In this document: in pieces, positions 1 through 8,525 of the stretch
Layout of the letters: each line of letters begins with the position of its first letter
How positions within the stretch are numbered: position 1 is the stretch's first letter
NCBI GenBank assembly: GCA_013214205.1
Contig: JABSPQ010000005.1
Location: forward strand, 1 to 49,439
Reading direction: 5' to 3'
Source of the DNA: Flavobacteriales bacterium
Lineage (GTDB): Bacteria > Bacteroidota > Bacteroidia > DT-38
Length of the DNA stretch: 49,439 nt
Made by a program: the position numbers and the translations under genes
The notes under the pieces: model-generated
Seen by the model: the letters and a program-made list of their open reading frames with translations, nothing else
Told to the model about the DNA's origin: nothing
Database searches by the model: none

Positions 1-82
1 CAAAAAAGTACTTGACATCATACCCGAGCACAAAGTGAACAAATTAGAGGAGTTGCTACCGCAAAACCTTAAACTGGAATAA
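1..82 (+). CDS. IS66-family transposase, C-terminal end only (partial)
   Basis: Only the last 26 codons lie in the window (frame from base 2, stop TAA at 80-82). They read KKVLDIIPEHKVNKLEELLP and then QNLKLE, which has the shape of the extreme C-terminus of IS66-type transposases (IS66_C domain: an I-P-x-H-x-x-N-x-L-E-E-L-L-P pattern). The protein would be the DDE transposase of the element whose right end follows at about 137. Nothing can be said about the catalytic domain, which lies outside the window. The assignment rests on this short conserved tail plus the matching terminal repeat. Confidence 0.7.
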   Translation, partial: KKVLDIIPEHKVNKLEELLPQNLKLE

Positions 83-137
83 ATCTACAATTGTAAATTG
101 AAAAGAGATTCCTATATGTAGTTGGTAGGATGCTTAC
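1..137 (+). mobile_element. Right end of an IS66-type insertion sequence
   Basis: The transposase tail ends at 82 and is followed by 55 noncoding bases ending in GGATGCTTAC at 128-137. Read inward this is GTAAGCATCC, and IS66-family terminal inverted repeats characteristically begin GTAAGC. The element therefore appears to end at 137, two bases before the tyrS stop codon (140-142, minus strand). IS66 elements make 8-bp target duplications, so 138-145 would be one copy; the other lies outside the window. The boundary is inferred from the motif, because the left end is not visible. Confidence 0.62.
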
Positions 138-139
138 AC

Positions 140-1423
140 CTAAACAGCCTTTACCAAAAAGTAATTCTTCTTTCCCTTTTGAACTAGTACATATTTATCG
201 TCGATCATATCCTTTGATCCAACCGTAATGCTATCCGTTACTTTTTCTTTATTTATGCTTACACCGTTGTTTTTAAGCATTCGGCGCGCCTCTCCATTAC
301 TAGCAAAAATGCCAGTTTTTGAAGAAACAAAATCGATGATTGGAATACCTGCTTCCAACTCCGATTTAGAAACTTCGGATTGAGGAACGCCTTCAAAAAT
401 GTCCAACAATTGCCCTCCAGATAACTTCTGTAGCATTTCGGATGTTCCCTTTCCAAATAATATTTCGGATGCTTCAATCGCTAAATTCAATTCTTTTTCA
501 GAATGTACTCTTGTTGTAACATCTATTGCCAAGGCTTTTTGAATAGGTCGTTCGTGAGGCGCCTCAGCATGTTGTTTTTCTAACGCTTCTATTTCATCCT
601 TTGTAAGCAACGTAAAAATCTTAATAAAATTCACAGCGTCTTCGTCAGAACAGTTGAGCCAGAATTGGTAGAATTTATAAACCGATGTTTTTTCAGGATC
701 TAACCAAACACTACCACTTTCGGTTTTTCCAAATTTACCGCCATCAGCTTTCGTAATTAGTGGGCAAGTAAGCGCAAATGCATCTTTACCGCCGTTTCTT
801 CTAATTAATTCTGTACCGGTAACAATGTTTCCCCACTGATCGGAACCACCCATTTGAAGTCGGCAGTTTTTCTCTTTGTGTAAATGGTAAAAATCGTAAC
901 CCTGTACCAATTGGTAACTGAACTCTGTAAACGACAGACCTGTTTCCAATCTGGATTTAACAGAATCCTTTGCCATCATGTAATTAACTGTGATGTGCTT
1001 ACCCACGTCTCTTATAAAATCCAAAAACGACATGTCTTTGAACCAATCGTAATTATTTACAATTTCGGCTGCATTGTCACCATTTTCAAAATCGAGAAAT
1101 TGCTCTAATTGTTTCTGAATTCCAGCTTGATTGTAAGTCAAAGTATCTGCATCCAATAAATTTCTTTCCACAGACTTTCCAGACGGATCACCTACCATTC
1201 CTGTGGCGCCACCAACCAAAGCTAACGGCCTATGCCCTGCTCTTTGCAAATGCACCAACAACATTATGGTAACCAAGTTACCGATGTGTAACGAGTTAGA
1301 CGTTGGATCGAACCCAACGTATGCAGTTGTAACTTCCTTAGCCAGTTGCTCTGCTGTGCCCGGCATCACAGTGTGGATCATTCCCCTCCACTCCAATTCT
1401 TCTATTAAATTCATTGTGCTCAT
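140..1423 (-). CDS. tyrS: Tyrosyl-tRNA synthetase
   Basis: Class I aminoacyl-tRNA synthetase, 427 residues, that charges tRNA-Tyr with tyrosine in the cytoplasm. The HIGH-type signature is HIGN at residues 46-49 after a GFDP motif, and the KMSKS-type loop is KFGKT at 230-234, the usual form in bacterial TyrS. The GGSDQWGN stretch near 192-199 belongs to the tyrosine site, and the last 70 or so residues form the S4 RNA-binding domain. Length matches the family (about 420-430). The gene stands alone: an IS66-type element ends two bases beyond its stop and an epimerase gene diverges upstream. A TAnnTTTG box ends four bases before the ATG, suggesting a leaderless mRNA. Confidence 0.98.
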   Translation of the reverse strand: MSTMNLIEELEWRGMIHTVMPGTAEQLAKEVTTAYVGFDPTSNSLHIGNLVTIMLLVHLQRAGHRPLALVGGATGMVGDPSGKSVERNLLDADTLTYNQAGIQKQLEQFLDFENGDNAAEIVNNYDWFKDMSFLDFIRDVGKHITVNYMMAKDSVKSRLETGLSFTEFSYQLVQGYDFYHLHKEKNCRLQMGGSDQWGNIVTGTELIRRNGGKDAFALTCPLITKADGGKFGKTESGSVWLDPEKTSVYKFYQFWLNCSDEDAVNFIKIFTLLTKDEIEALEKQHAEAPHERPIQKALAIDVTTRVHSEKELNLAIEASEILFGKGTSEMLQKLSGGQLLDIFEGVPQSEVSKSELEAGIPIIDFVSSKTGIFASNGEARRMLKNNGVSINKEKVTDSITVGSKDMIDDKYVLVQKGKKNYFLVKAV

Positions 1424-1427
1424 GCGG

Positions 1428-1435
1428 CAAAGATA
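1428..1435 (-). promoter_or_regulatory. Putative -7 box for tyrS
   Basis: The minus strand reads TATCTTTG, a full match to the Bacteroidota -7 element TAnnTTTG. It ends 4 bases before the tyrS ATG (1423). No TTG is seen at the -33 position. Transcription would start at about the ATG itself. Confidence 0.4.
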
Positions 1436-1473
1436 ATCATTTCACAATCTAAGCTCACAGTGAAAATTTCATC

Positions 1474-1481
1474 TATTTTTG
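1474..1481 (+). promoter_or_regulatory. Putative -7 box for the epimerase gene
   Basis: TATTTTTG matches TAnnTTTG and ends 4 bases before the ATG at 1486. There is no clear -33 TTG. It faces away from the tyrS box across a 62-base divergent spacer. Confidence 0.35.
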
Positions 1482-1485
1482 ATGT

Positions 1486-2490
1486 ATGATTTTAGTTACA
1501 GGAGGCACAGGTTTATTAGGCTCGCATTTATTGCTACAACTAATTAATACAGAAGAAAAAATTCGTGTTTTAAAACGTAAATCTTCCAATATTTCTATCT
1601 TAAATAAATTATGCGCTCACTATAAAATTGATGAAAATCTGCTCAATAAAATTGAATGGCTAGACGGGGACTTAATGGATGTCGTTAGAATTAAAGAGGT
1701 TTGCACCGGCATCGATACCATTTATCATTGCGCTGCTATGGTATCTTTTAATCCGTTAGACGCAAAACAAATGATTAAAATAAACGAAGGAGGAACTGCC
1801 AACATGGTAAATATAGCCAATGTGGTTGGCGTAAAAAGGTTTTGTCATGTAAGTTCTACCGCGGCAATTGGCAAAGCTAAAGGCAATAAAGAATCGAACG
1901 AAAGTGACCCATGGAGCTACGATGATTACCACTCCCAATACAGCATTAGTAAATACAATGCGGAACGAGAAGTAAAACGTGCCGCCGAAGAGGGACTAAA
2001 TATGGTAATTGTTAACCCTTCTATTATTATTGGGCCCGGCGTGATGGGAAAAAGCAGTTCGGCCATTTTTAGCTATGCCTTAAAAGAAATGGGATTTTAT
2101 AGCTTAGGTAGCAATGGTTTCGTAGATGCCCGAGATGTGGCAAAAGCGATGATTAAACTTACTGCAAGCGAAATTAAAAATGATCGCTTTTTAGTAACTG
2201 GTGAAAACCAACCATTCAAAAATGTTTTCGAAAAAATTAGTGAAGTACTACGAGTTAAAAAGCCCACCAAACCAGCTAATCCTACCTTAGCCAACATCGT
2301 TTATTGGATAGAAAAAATTAGAAGTTTCTTAACAGGATCGCGCCCATTGTTAACCCAGGAAATGATTATTTCGGCCAATTTAAAAATCTCTTATTCCAAT
2401 ATAAAATTGAAAAATGCTATTGGGTTTGAATTCATTCCTTTGGAAGATTCAATAAAAAACGCGGGAGAATTCTACATTCAAAACGTTTAG
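1486..2490 (+). CDS. NAD(P)-dependent epimerase/dehydratase (extended SDR)
   Basis: 334-residue extended short-chain dehydrogenase/reductase. The N-terminal Rossmann fold carries GGTGLLG at residues 6-12, the dinucleotide-binding glycine motif. The catalytic YxxxK appears as YSISK near 156-160, preceded by a VSSTAAIG strand that supplies the serine. The family acts on nucleotide sugars, flavonoid-like substrates or other alcohols and ketones; the substrate cannot be read from the sequence. The start is the first ATG and puts the Rossmann strand at the very N-terminus, as is normal. The gene is monocistronic, divergent from tyrS and convergent with the DUF4296 gene, with only 7 bases between stops. 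Confidence 0.88.
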   Translation: MILVTGGTGLLGSHLLLQLINTEEKIRVLKRKSSNISILNKLCAHYKIDENLLNKIEWLDGDLMDVVRIKEVCTGIDTIYHCAAMVSFNPLDAKQMIKINEGGTANMVNIANVVGVKRFCHVSSTAAIGKAKGNKESNESDPWSYDDYHSQYSISKYNAEREVKRAAEEGLNMVIVNPSIIIGPGVMGKSSSAIFSYALKEMGFYSLGSNGFVDARDVAKAMIKLTASEIKNDRFLVTGENQPFKNVFEKISEVLRVKKPTKPANPTLANIVYWIEKIRSFLTGSRPLLTQEMIISANLKISYSNIKLKNAIGFEFIPLEDSIKNAGEFYIQNV

Positions 2491-2497
2491 AGAAATC

Positions 2498-2869
2498 TTA
2501 TTTACTCAATTGAGCCGCAGCCTCTTTTTTGATCTCTTTTTGTTGTTTTTCGAGCGTTGAAATTATCCCTTCGTACACCTCAAAAAACTTTTTCGGGTGT
2601 TTCGAATACCAATCATAACTGTCGGTATAAGCCTCCTGAGAAATGCCTTTATCCTTAAACAAACTCTTGTAGTAACTCTTTTTCTTATTGCCCTTATTGC
2701 CTTTCAAAACCACTTGCGAGCTATAAGTGCCATCAATAATGGCCATTTCAACAGTCATGTCAATCATTTCCTCAATGCTCAAAACATCATCGGGAATTAC
2801 AACTTCTACTTTCTCTGGTCCGCAGGAAATAAAAGCTAAAATTAAAACAAGACTTAAATACTTTTTCAT
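2498..2869 (-). CDS. DUF4296 lipoprotein
   Basis: 123-residue protein with a short hydrophobic leader ending in a lipobox (FISC, Cys at residue 16), so probably a lipoprotein exported by Sec and acylated at that cysteine. The rest is charged and helical, with the SYDWYSKHPKKFFEVYE segment typical of the DUF4296 family, which is largely confined to Bacteroidota. The C-terminal 20 residues are a Lys/Glu-rich helix. Its start overlaps the 3' end of pyrC by 4 bases, and the two plus the glycosyltransferase form a translationally coupled three-gene operon. This linkage to dihydroorotase and a polyprenol-phosphate glycosyltransferase is common in the phylum. No function is known. Confidence 0.85.
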   Translation of the reverse strand: MKKYLSLVLILAFISCGPEKVEVVIPDDVLSIEEMIDMTVEMAIIDGTYSSQVVLKGNKGNKKKSYYKSLFKDKGISQEAYTDSYDWYSKHPKKFFEVYEGIISTLEKQQKEIKKEAAAQLSK

Positions 2870-4206
2870 CTATTAAAAGTTAACCGTTCGCCTTTGTGTA
2901 ACTCGTAAAAACCTTCTTTGTCGTACACACGGTTGCCGTTTACATAAGTAGCAATTACCGACGAAGAAAACGTTTGCCCTTCCATTGGCGACCACCTACA
3001 TTTAGAAACTATATTGGCTTCCGATACTGTCCAAGGATCGTTCATATTAACCAACACAAAATCAGCTTTAAAACCTTTTTTAAGATAACCTCTGTCCTTT
3101 ACAGCAAATAAATCTGCTGGTGCATGGCACATTTTTTCTACTATTTTTCCGAGCGAGATCATGCCATTTTTATGCATCTCTAGCATGGTAACCAAGCTGT
3201 GTTGCAACAATGGGCCACCAGATGGCGCATGCATGTAATTTTCGGCCTTCTCTTCCATCGTATGCGGTGCATGGTCTGTAGCAATCACATCAATTCTATC
3301 ATCTAATACTGCTTCTAAAATCGCCTTTTGATCTTCTTCTGTTTTTACCGCAGGATTCCATTTTATTTTAGAACCTTTTATGTGGTAATCTTTATCGTTA
3401 AACCATAAATGATGGATACAGGCCTCAGCCGTAATTCGTTTTTCCAAAAGCGGAATAGAATTGTCGAATAAACTTAATTCCTTCTTTGTAGAGATGTGCA
3501 ATACATGCAACCTTGTATTGTGCTTTTTAGCCAATCTTACCGCTTTAGAAGACGACAAATAACAAGCTTCTGCACTTCTAATTAAAGGATGACAATGCAT
3601 CGGAATTTCCTCTCCATACTTTTCGATGTAATCGCTTAAGTTTTTAGAAACAGTAGCTTCATCTTCGCAATGCACGGCTATTAGCGATTTACATTGAGAA
3701 AAAATTGCATCTAGAGCCTTTTCGTTATCCACCAACATGTTGCCAGTAGACGATCCCATAAAAATTTTAACCCCACAAACATTGGTTGCATCAACGCCCA
3801 ATACCTCTTCTAAATTGTCGTTGGTAGCGCCCATAAAAAAGCTATAATTCGCCAACGATCTTTTTGAGGCGATCTCATATTTCTCTTCTAATAATTCTAG
3901 CGTTACAGTATTGGGAACCGTGTTGGGCATCTCCATAAAAGAAGTAATTCCGCCCGAAACAGCTGCTTTAGCTTCTGTGTATATTTCTGCTTTGTGCGTT
4001 AAGCCAGGTTCTCTAAAGTGAACTTGATCGTCTATTGCGCCCGGGAAAATATGAATACCGGTAGCGTCGATTACTTCATCAGCCTCAACAGCAACATTCG
4101 AATCACGAATTATTTCTACAATTAAATCATTTTCAATTAGCAGGTCGGCCTTGATTACTTCGCCTTCATTAACTAAGTGACCTCCTTTAATAAGAACTGT
4201 ACCCAT
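2866..4206 (-). CDS. pyrC: Dihydroorotase (class I type)
   Basis: 446-residue cyclic amidohydrolase that closes carbamoyl-aspartate to dihydroorotate, the third step of pyrimidine synthesis. The metal-site region reads IDDQVHFREPG (residues 58-68), then a GVKIFMGSS lysine segment, VHCED, LHVLHIS and the IATDHAPHT motif with the catalytic aspartate. The usual HxH at the first site is here Q61-V-H63, so one canonical zinc ligand is glutamine; this form is, as far as I recall, frequent in Flavobacteriia. Length and the ATDHAPH signature favour dihydroorotase over allantoinase or hydantoinase. It abuts the upstream glycosyltransferase gene (shared base 4206) and overlaps the DUF4296 gene by 4 bases. 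Confidence 0.93.
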   Translation of the reverse strand: MGTVLIKGGHLVNEGEVIKADLLIENDLIVEIIRDSNVAVEADEVIDATGIHIFPGAIDDQVHFREPGLTHKAEIYTEAKAAVSGGITSFMEMPNTVPNTVTLELLEEKYEIASKRSLANYSFFMGATNDNLEEVLGVDATNVCGVKIFMGSSTGNMLVDNEKALDAIFSQCKSLIAVHCEDEATVSKNLSDYIEKYGEEIPMHCHPLIRSAEACYLSSSKAVRLAKKHNTRLHVLHISTKKELSLFDNSIPLLEKRITAEACIHHLWFNDKDYHIKGSKIKWNPAVKTEEDQKAILEAVLDDRIDVIATDHAPHTMEEKAENYMHAPSGGPLLQHSLVTMLEMHKNGMISLGKIVEKMCHAPADLFAVKDRGYLKKGFKADFVLVNMNDPWTVSEANIVSKCRWSPMEGQTFSSSVIATYVNGNRVYDKEGFYELHKGERLTFNR

Positions 4207-4943
4207 TATTTTTCTACTTGTTTATAGGTAGTAAACAGGCTTGCAATTTTCATTTTTAACACTCCAAAAACAGCCTCTTTAATTATCCCTTTACTCATTT
4301 TAGATTCCCCTACTCGCCTATCTGTAAAAACAATGGGGCGTTCGATAACATTAAAACCATGTTTCCATGCTCTAAATTTCATCTCTATTTGAAACGCGTA
4401 TCCTTTAAACTTGATTTTATCTAAATCGATAGTTTCCAAAACAATTCTGCGATAACATTTAAATCCTGCCGTGGTATCCTGAATTTTCATCCCTGTTATA
4501 ATTCGAACGTACATTGAGGCAAAATACGACAGCATAACTCGACTCATAGGCCAGTTTACCACATTTACGCCGTTAATGTATCTTGAACCGATTGCAACAT
4601 CACCACCGTCTTCAATAATGGCACTTCGAAGTTCCAATAGATCTTTCGGACGGTGAGAAAAATCTGCATCCATCTCATAAACCAATTCATAATCTCTTTC
4701 CAATGCCCATTTAAAGCCATGTATGTAAGCAGTGCCTAAGCCCATTTTACCTTGCCGTTCCTCTATAGCAAGTAATCCATCGTGCTTAAGCATCAATTTT
4801 TTTACGATATCGGCAGTGCCATCAGGAGAATTATCATCTACGATAAGCACATGAAATCCCTCGTTCAATGAAAACACTTTTTCAATTATGTTCTCAATGT
4901 TCTCCTTCTCGTTGAATGTTGGTATGATTACTAACCCTTTCAA
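4206..4943 (-). CDS. Polyprenol-phosphate mannosyltransferase-like GT2 glycosyltransferase
   Basis: 245-residue family 2 glycosyltransferase of the Dpm1 type, which moves a sugar from a nucleotide donor onto a polyprenyl phosphate at the inner face of the membrane. The N-terminus has VIIPTFNEKENI, the nucleotide site has VDDNSPDGT near 35-43, and the metal-binding DxD region is MDADFSHRP. The DTTAGFKCYRR segment and the positively charged C-terminus also fit Dpm1. No transmembrane tail is present, so it is the soluble single-domain form. It is the first gene of the operon with pyrC and the DUF4296 lipoprotein. The sugar (mannose or other) is inferred from the family only. Confidence 0.88.
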   Translation of the reverse strand: MKGLVIIPTFNEKENIENIIEKVFSLNEGFHVLIVDDNSPDGTADIVKKLMLKHDGLLAIEERQGKMGLGTAYIHGFKWALERDYELVYEMDADFSHRPKDLLELRSAIIEDGGDVAIGSRYINGVNVVNWPMSRVMLSYFASMYVRIITGMKIQDTTAGFKCYRRIVLETIDLDKIKFKGYAFQIEMKFRAWKHGFNVIERPIVFTDRRVGESKMSKGIIKEAVFGVLKMKIASLFTTYKQVEK

Positions 4944-4971
4944 ATTGCTTGTATTCTTTTAATCTTTTTGC

Positions 4972-4993
4972 TTGAACGTTCTCTAACGTTCAA
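4972..4993. repeat. Perfect 9-bp inverted repeat between acs and the GT2 gene
   Basis: TTGAACGTT, a CTCT loop, then AACGTTCAA: a perfect 9-bp stem in the 78-base gap. On the minus strand, where both flanking genes are read, no T run follows the stem, so it is not a standard intrinsic terminator. It may be an mRNA hairpin or an operator for the downstream operon. Confidence 0.7.
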
Positions 4994-5021
4994 ATGCTAA
5001 AATAATTCTTCTAAAGCTATT

Positions 5022-6923
5022 TTATATTAAAGCTCCTGCTTTGATTTCATCTACAACATCAGGATCAAGCAAAGTGCTTGTGTCTCCGAGGTTTGACGTA
5101 TCGCCTTCAGCAACCTTTCTCAAAATTCTCCTCATTATCTTTCCCGACCGTGTTTTTGGCAAACCAGATACAAATTGAATCTTATCTGGCTTGGCTATTG
5201 GGCCTATCATCTTATTAACAATCGCAATGATTTCCACCCTAGTCTCGTCGCCTAATTCAACGCCCTCTTCCATAATGGCATAAGCGTAAATTCCTTGTCC
5301 TTTAATATCGTGAGGATAGCCAACAACAGCCGCCTCAACAACTTTTTCGTGCTCATCAATCGCCGCTTCGATCTCCGCAGTACCAAATCTATGTCCCGAA
5401 ACATTAATTACATCATCAACCCTTCCCGTAATTCTATAGTATCCATCGGCATCTCTTTTGCACCCATCGCCGGTAAAATACTTGTCAGGGTAGGTAGAAA
5501 AATAAGTTGTTCTGCAACGTTCATGATTTCCATAGGTGGTTCTGATAGTAGAAGGCCATGGGAATTTAATACACAAGTTGCCCTGCACATCGTTGCCTTC
5601 AATTTCGTTACCATAGCTATCTACAATCACAGGCTGAATGCCAGGTAGCGGTAAAGTGGCGTAACTCGGTTTTAATTTGGTGATGCCCGCCAAAGGAGAA
5701 ATCATGATGCCACCTGTTTCTGTTTGCCACCACGTATCTACAATAGGACAATTCTTTTTACCAATGTTAACATGGTACCATTCCCATGCCTCTTCGTTGA
5801 TGGGTTCGCCAACTGTTCCTAAAACTTTTAAGGATTTTAGCGAATATTTTTCCACATATTCTAATCCTTTTGCTTGTAATGCCCTTATTGCAGTAGGTGC
5901 GGTGTAAAATATTTCTACTTCGTGTTTATCACATATTTCCCAAAATCTTCCAGCATCTGGCCAAGTAGGCACTCCTTCAAACATCATGGTAGTTGCGCCA
6001 GCCAAAAGCGGCCCATAAACAATGTAAGTGTGCCCAGTAATCCAACCGATATCAGCAGTACACCAATATTTTTGCCCCTGATTGTATTGAAAAACATTTC
6101 GAAAAGAATATTCGGCGTAAAGCATGTAGCCCGCACAAGTATGCACAACGCCTTTTGGCGTTCCTGTAGATCCAGAGGTGTATAATACAAACAGCATGTC
6201 TTCCGAATCCATTTCTTCGGCCTCGCAAACATCATCTACCTTTTCCAATTCTTCATGCAACCAAACATCACGATCTGGATTCATGGTTACTTCTTCTCCT
6301 GTTCTTTTTAAAATCAATGAAGTTTTTATCGTTGGGCACGCTTCTAAAGCATCGTCAACAACAGATTTTAACGGAATTGACTTGGCACCTCGGTAAGCCC
6401 CATCGGCAGTTAGAACAATATTACAATCGGCATCATTAATTCTGTCGGATAACGATTTAGCAGAAAACCCAGCAAAAACTACCGAATGAATTGCACCAAT
6501 TCTAGCACAAGCCAAAACAGCAAAAGCAAGTTCTGGCACCATTGGCATATAAATGCAAATTCTATCTCCTTTTTTTCCGCCTAAGTTTTTTAAAACATTT
6601 GCAAACTTGCAAACTTCGCTGTGTAATTCCTTATAGGTAAAGGTTAGCGCATTATCCGAAGGATTATTAGGCTCCCAAATAATCGCGGTTTCATTTCCTC
6701 TCTCCGCTAAATGACGATCTAAACAATTTTCGGTAATGTTCAACCTCCCTCCTTCGAACCAACGTATTTTAGGCTCTTCGAAGTTCCAATCGAGTACATT
6801 GTCCCATTTTTTTCTCCAAACAAAAGTGTCGGCTTTTTCGGCCCAAAACTTTTCGGGGTTGTCCACGCTTTTTTTATACTCCTCGTGGTATTCGTCTAGG
6901 CTATCGATTTTAGCTATCATCAC
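5022..6923 (-). CDS. acs: Acetyl-CoA synthetase (AMP-forming)
   Basis: 633-residue adenylate-forming enzyme that converts acetate, ATP and CoA to acetyl-CoA in the cytoplasm. The order is a short ACS-specific N-terminal domain (WFEGGRLNITENCLDRHL), the AMP-binding core with the P-loop-like YTSGSTGTPKGV, the acetate-pocket motif DTWWQTETGG, the hinge RITGRVDDVINVSGHR, and the C-terminal catalytic lysine in PKTRSGKIMRR, the site acetylated in enzymes regulated by Pat/CobB-type systems. Length fits Acs (about 630-650). It is preceded by the hydrolase/pdxJ pair 49 bases upstream and has its own probable promoter. It would serve acetate scavenging. Confidence 0.97.
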   Translation of the reverse strand: MMIAKIDSLDEYHEEYKKSVDNPEKFWAEKADTFVWRKKWDNVLDWNFEEPKIRWFEGGRLNITENCLDRHLAERGNETAIIWEPNNPSDNALTFTYKELHSEVCKFANVLKNLGGKKGDRICIYMPMVPELAFAVLACARIGAIHSVVFAGFSAKSLSDRINDADCNIVLTADGAYRGAKSIPLKSVVDDALEACPTIKTSLILKRTGEEVTMNPDRDVWLHEELEKVDDVCEAEEMDSEDMLFVLYTSGSTGTPKGVVHTCAGYMLYAEYSFRNVFQYNQGQKYWCTADIGWITGHTYIVYGPLLAGATTMMFEGVPTWPDAGRFWEICDKHEVEIFYTAPTAIRALQAKGLEYVEKYSLKSLKVLGTVGEPINEEAWEWYHVNIGKKNCPIVDTWWQTETGGIMISPLAGITKLKPSYATLPLPGIQPVIVDSYGNEIEGNDVQGNLCIKFPWPSTIRTTYGNHERCRTTYFSTYPDKYFTGDGCKRDADGYYRITGRVDDVINVSGHRFGTAEIEAAIDEHEKVVEAAVVGYPHDIKGQGIYAYAIMEEGVELGDETRVEIIAIVNKMIGPIAKPDKIQFVSGLPKTRSGKIMRRILRKVAEGDTSNLGDTSTLLDPDVVDEIKAGALI

Positions 6924-6948
6924 TGAAATTTTAAAGTACTGATTGTAT

Positions 6949-6956
6949 CAAATATA
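6949..6956 (-). promoter_or_regulatory. Putative -7 box for acs
   Basis: The minus strand reads TATATTTG, matching TAnnTTTG, 25 bases before the acs ATG (6923). No convincing -33 TTG is at the right spacing. It implies a short leader of roughly 20 bases. Confidence 0.38.
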
Positions 6957-6972
6957 TAAATAAGGGAGGCAA

Positions 6973-7749
6973 TTACCGTGCTGTGCTATCGGTAATGAAT
7001 TTGTTGATGGTTTCAACCAGTCGTTGCGGCTCCTGAGCGTGCAACCAATGGCCGCTATCTTCGAATATTTTAACCATATTATCAGCAAAATAAACGTCTA
7101 CTAAATCCATGTTATCCAAATCTATGTAATCAGATTTTCCGCCTTTGATAAACAATGCAGGCCCATCAAATACTTTATCGAATTCCACTTCGGCAAAAAT
7201 ATTCTCGAGGTTGCTTGCCAACGAATCGAGGTTAAATCGCCAAGCAAATTGCGCGTCATCGTTCCGATATAAGTTTTTGAGTAAAAAGTTTCGGAGCATA
7301 TCACTTGGTATTTGCTCCTTAATTTGCTCATCAACGTCTTTTCGTGAACTCACAAAATCCAAATCGACATTTTGCAACGCTTCAATTTTTTCTAGGTGAT
7401 GAGGTGGGTATTTTTGAGCTCCAATGTCGACAATAATCAGATTGTTTACTTTTTCGGGATAAACTGTTGCAAACGACATCGCCATTTTCCCTCCCATGGA
7501 ATGACCTATTAAATTGACTTTTTTCAAATGCTTTTTCTCCATGAATTCATTCAGATCCTCCAACATCAAATCATAATTCAATTCAACTGAATGAGGTGAA
7601 CGACCATGGTTTCGAACATCTAACGTAAAAACCTGGTGATTTTCGCCAAATATTTTCGCCAAACTGTTCCAGTTATCTAACGACCCAAACAGGCCATGTA
7701 AAATAATTAACGGCTCGCCTTCTCCAAAAACTTTATAGTTTAATTCCAT
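6973..7749 (-). CDS. Alpha/beta hydrolase (YbfF-like esterase)
   Basis: 258-residue alpha/beta hydrolase. The oxyanion-hole HGLFGS is at residues 18-23, the nucleophile elbow is GHSMGG with Ser84, and the catalytic histidine is in DSGHWLHAQEP near the C-terminus. The DVRNHGRSPHS segment is typical of the YbfF branch of short acyl-CoA or ester hydrolases. No signal peptide is seen, so it should be cytoplasmic. Its start lies directly against the pdxJ stop, so the two are cotranscribed. The substrate is unknown; YbfF homologues hydrolyse acyl-CoA and short esters in vitro. Confidence 0.85.
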   Translation of the reverse strand: MELNYKVFGEGEPLIILHGLFGSLDNWNSLAKIFGENHQVFTLDVRNHGRSPHSVELNYDLMLEDLNEFMEKKHLKKVNLIGHSMGGKMAMSFATVYPEKVNNLIIVDIGAQKYPPHHLEKIEALQNVDLDFVSSRKDVDEQIKEQIPSDMLRNFLLKNLYRNDDAQFAWRFNLDSLASNLENIFAEVEFDKVFDGPALFIKGGKSDYIDLDNMDLVDVYFADNMVKIFEDSGHWLHAQEPQRLVETINKFITDSTAR

Positions 7750-8463
7750 CTAGTTTAATAGTCGGAGGTACATTTGAACCGTGTTTTGAAAACCGTAGTA
7801 CAACGAATCTGAAATTAGCGCATGACCAATAGAAACTTCTAATAAACCGGGGATATTCTCTTTAAAATATTTAAGATTATTCAAGTTTAAATCGTGGCCA
7901 GCATTGATTCCTAAATTCAATTCATTTGCTTTTTCTGCAGCAACAATAAATTCTTTGATGGCAGCTTCTTTGTCCTTTTCAAAATTTGCGGCATAAGGCC
8001 CTGTATAAAATTCTATTCTATCGGTTCCTGTATTTTGGGCCCCTTCAATATTTTTGAGGTTGGTATCAACAAAAATCGAAGTTCTTATACCCGCTGCCTT
8101 AAATTTTTCGATTACGGCGAACAAATATCTTCCATTTTCAACTGTATCCCACCCAGCATCAGACGTTAGCGCACCTGGAGGGTCGGGTACTAAAGTAACC
8201 TGATCGGGGTTTACCTCTAAAACCATCTCCATAAAATGGTCGGTAGGGTAACCTTCAATGTTAAACTCTGTCTTTACTCTTTTTTTTAAGTCTGTTACAT
8301 CCTTAAATCGAATGTGTCGCTCGTCTGGCCTAGGATGCACAGTAATTCCTTCCGCACCAAAACGCTCTATATCGTCGGATACTGATAATAAATTTGGAAT
8401 ATTTCCGCCTCGAGAGTTCCTTAGAACTGCAATTTTATTAATATTGACACTAAGTCTAGTCAT
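7750..8463 (-). CDS. pdxJ: Pyridoxine 5'-phosphate synthase
   Basis: 237-residue TIM-barrel enzyme that condenses 1-deoxy-D-xylulose 5-phosphate with 3-amino-2-oxopropyl phosphate to pyridoxine 5'-phosphate, the last step of the DXP-dependent vitamin B6 route. Signatures are [16 protein letters not shown] at the N-terminus, [17 protein letters not shown], and the C-terminal [11 protein letters not shown] with the phosphate-binding glycine. The reading frame is open 19 codons further upstream, but homologues begin MTRLSVNIN, so the ATG at 8463 is chosen; this gives the normal family length and frees the spacer for the divergent CBS-gene promoter. It is followed without a gap by the hydrolase gene. 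Confidence 0.95.
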   Translation of the reverse strand: MTRLSVNINKIAVLRNSRGGNIPNLLSVSDDIERFGAEGITVHPRPDERHIRFKDVTDLKKRVKTEFNIEGYPTDHFMEMVLEVNPDQVTLVPDPPGALTSDAGWDTVENGRYLFAVIEKFKAAGIRTSIFVDTNLKNIEGAQNTGTDRIEFYTGPYAANFEKDKEAAIKEFIVAAEKANELNLGINAGHDLNLNNLKYFKENIPGLLEVSIGHALISDSLYYGFQNTVQMYLRLLN

Positions 8464-8498
8464 TTTACGTATATAATTTACTTGGCTAAAATATTTAA

Positions 8499-8506
8499 TA
8501 AATTTG
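8499..8506 (+). promoter_or_regulatory. Putative -7 box for the CBS-domain gene
   Basis: TAAATTTG matches TAnnTTTG, 19 bases before the ATG at 8526. Nineteen bases upstream is TTT (8477-8479), a weak -33 match. It sits in the divergent pdxJ/CBS spacer. Confidence 0.4.
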
Positions 8507-8525
8507 TATCTAATTGTCATTTTTC

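Noticed and set aside
8464-8520. N-terminal extension of pdxJ
   Set aside because: The 19 extra codons have no counterpart in the family and overlap the promoter region of the divergent CBS gene.
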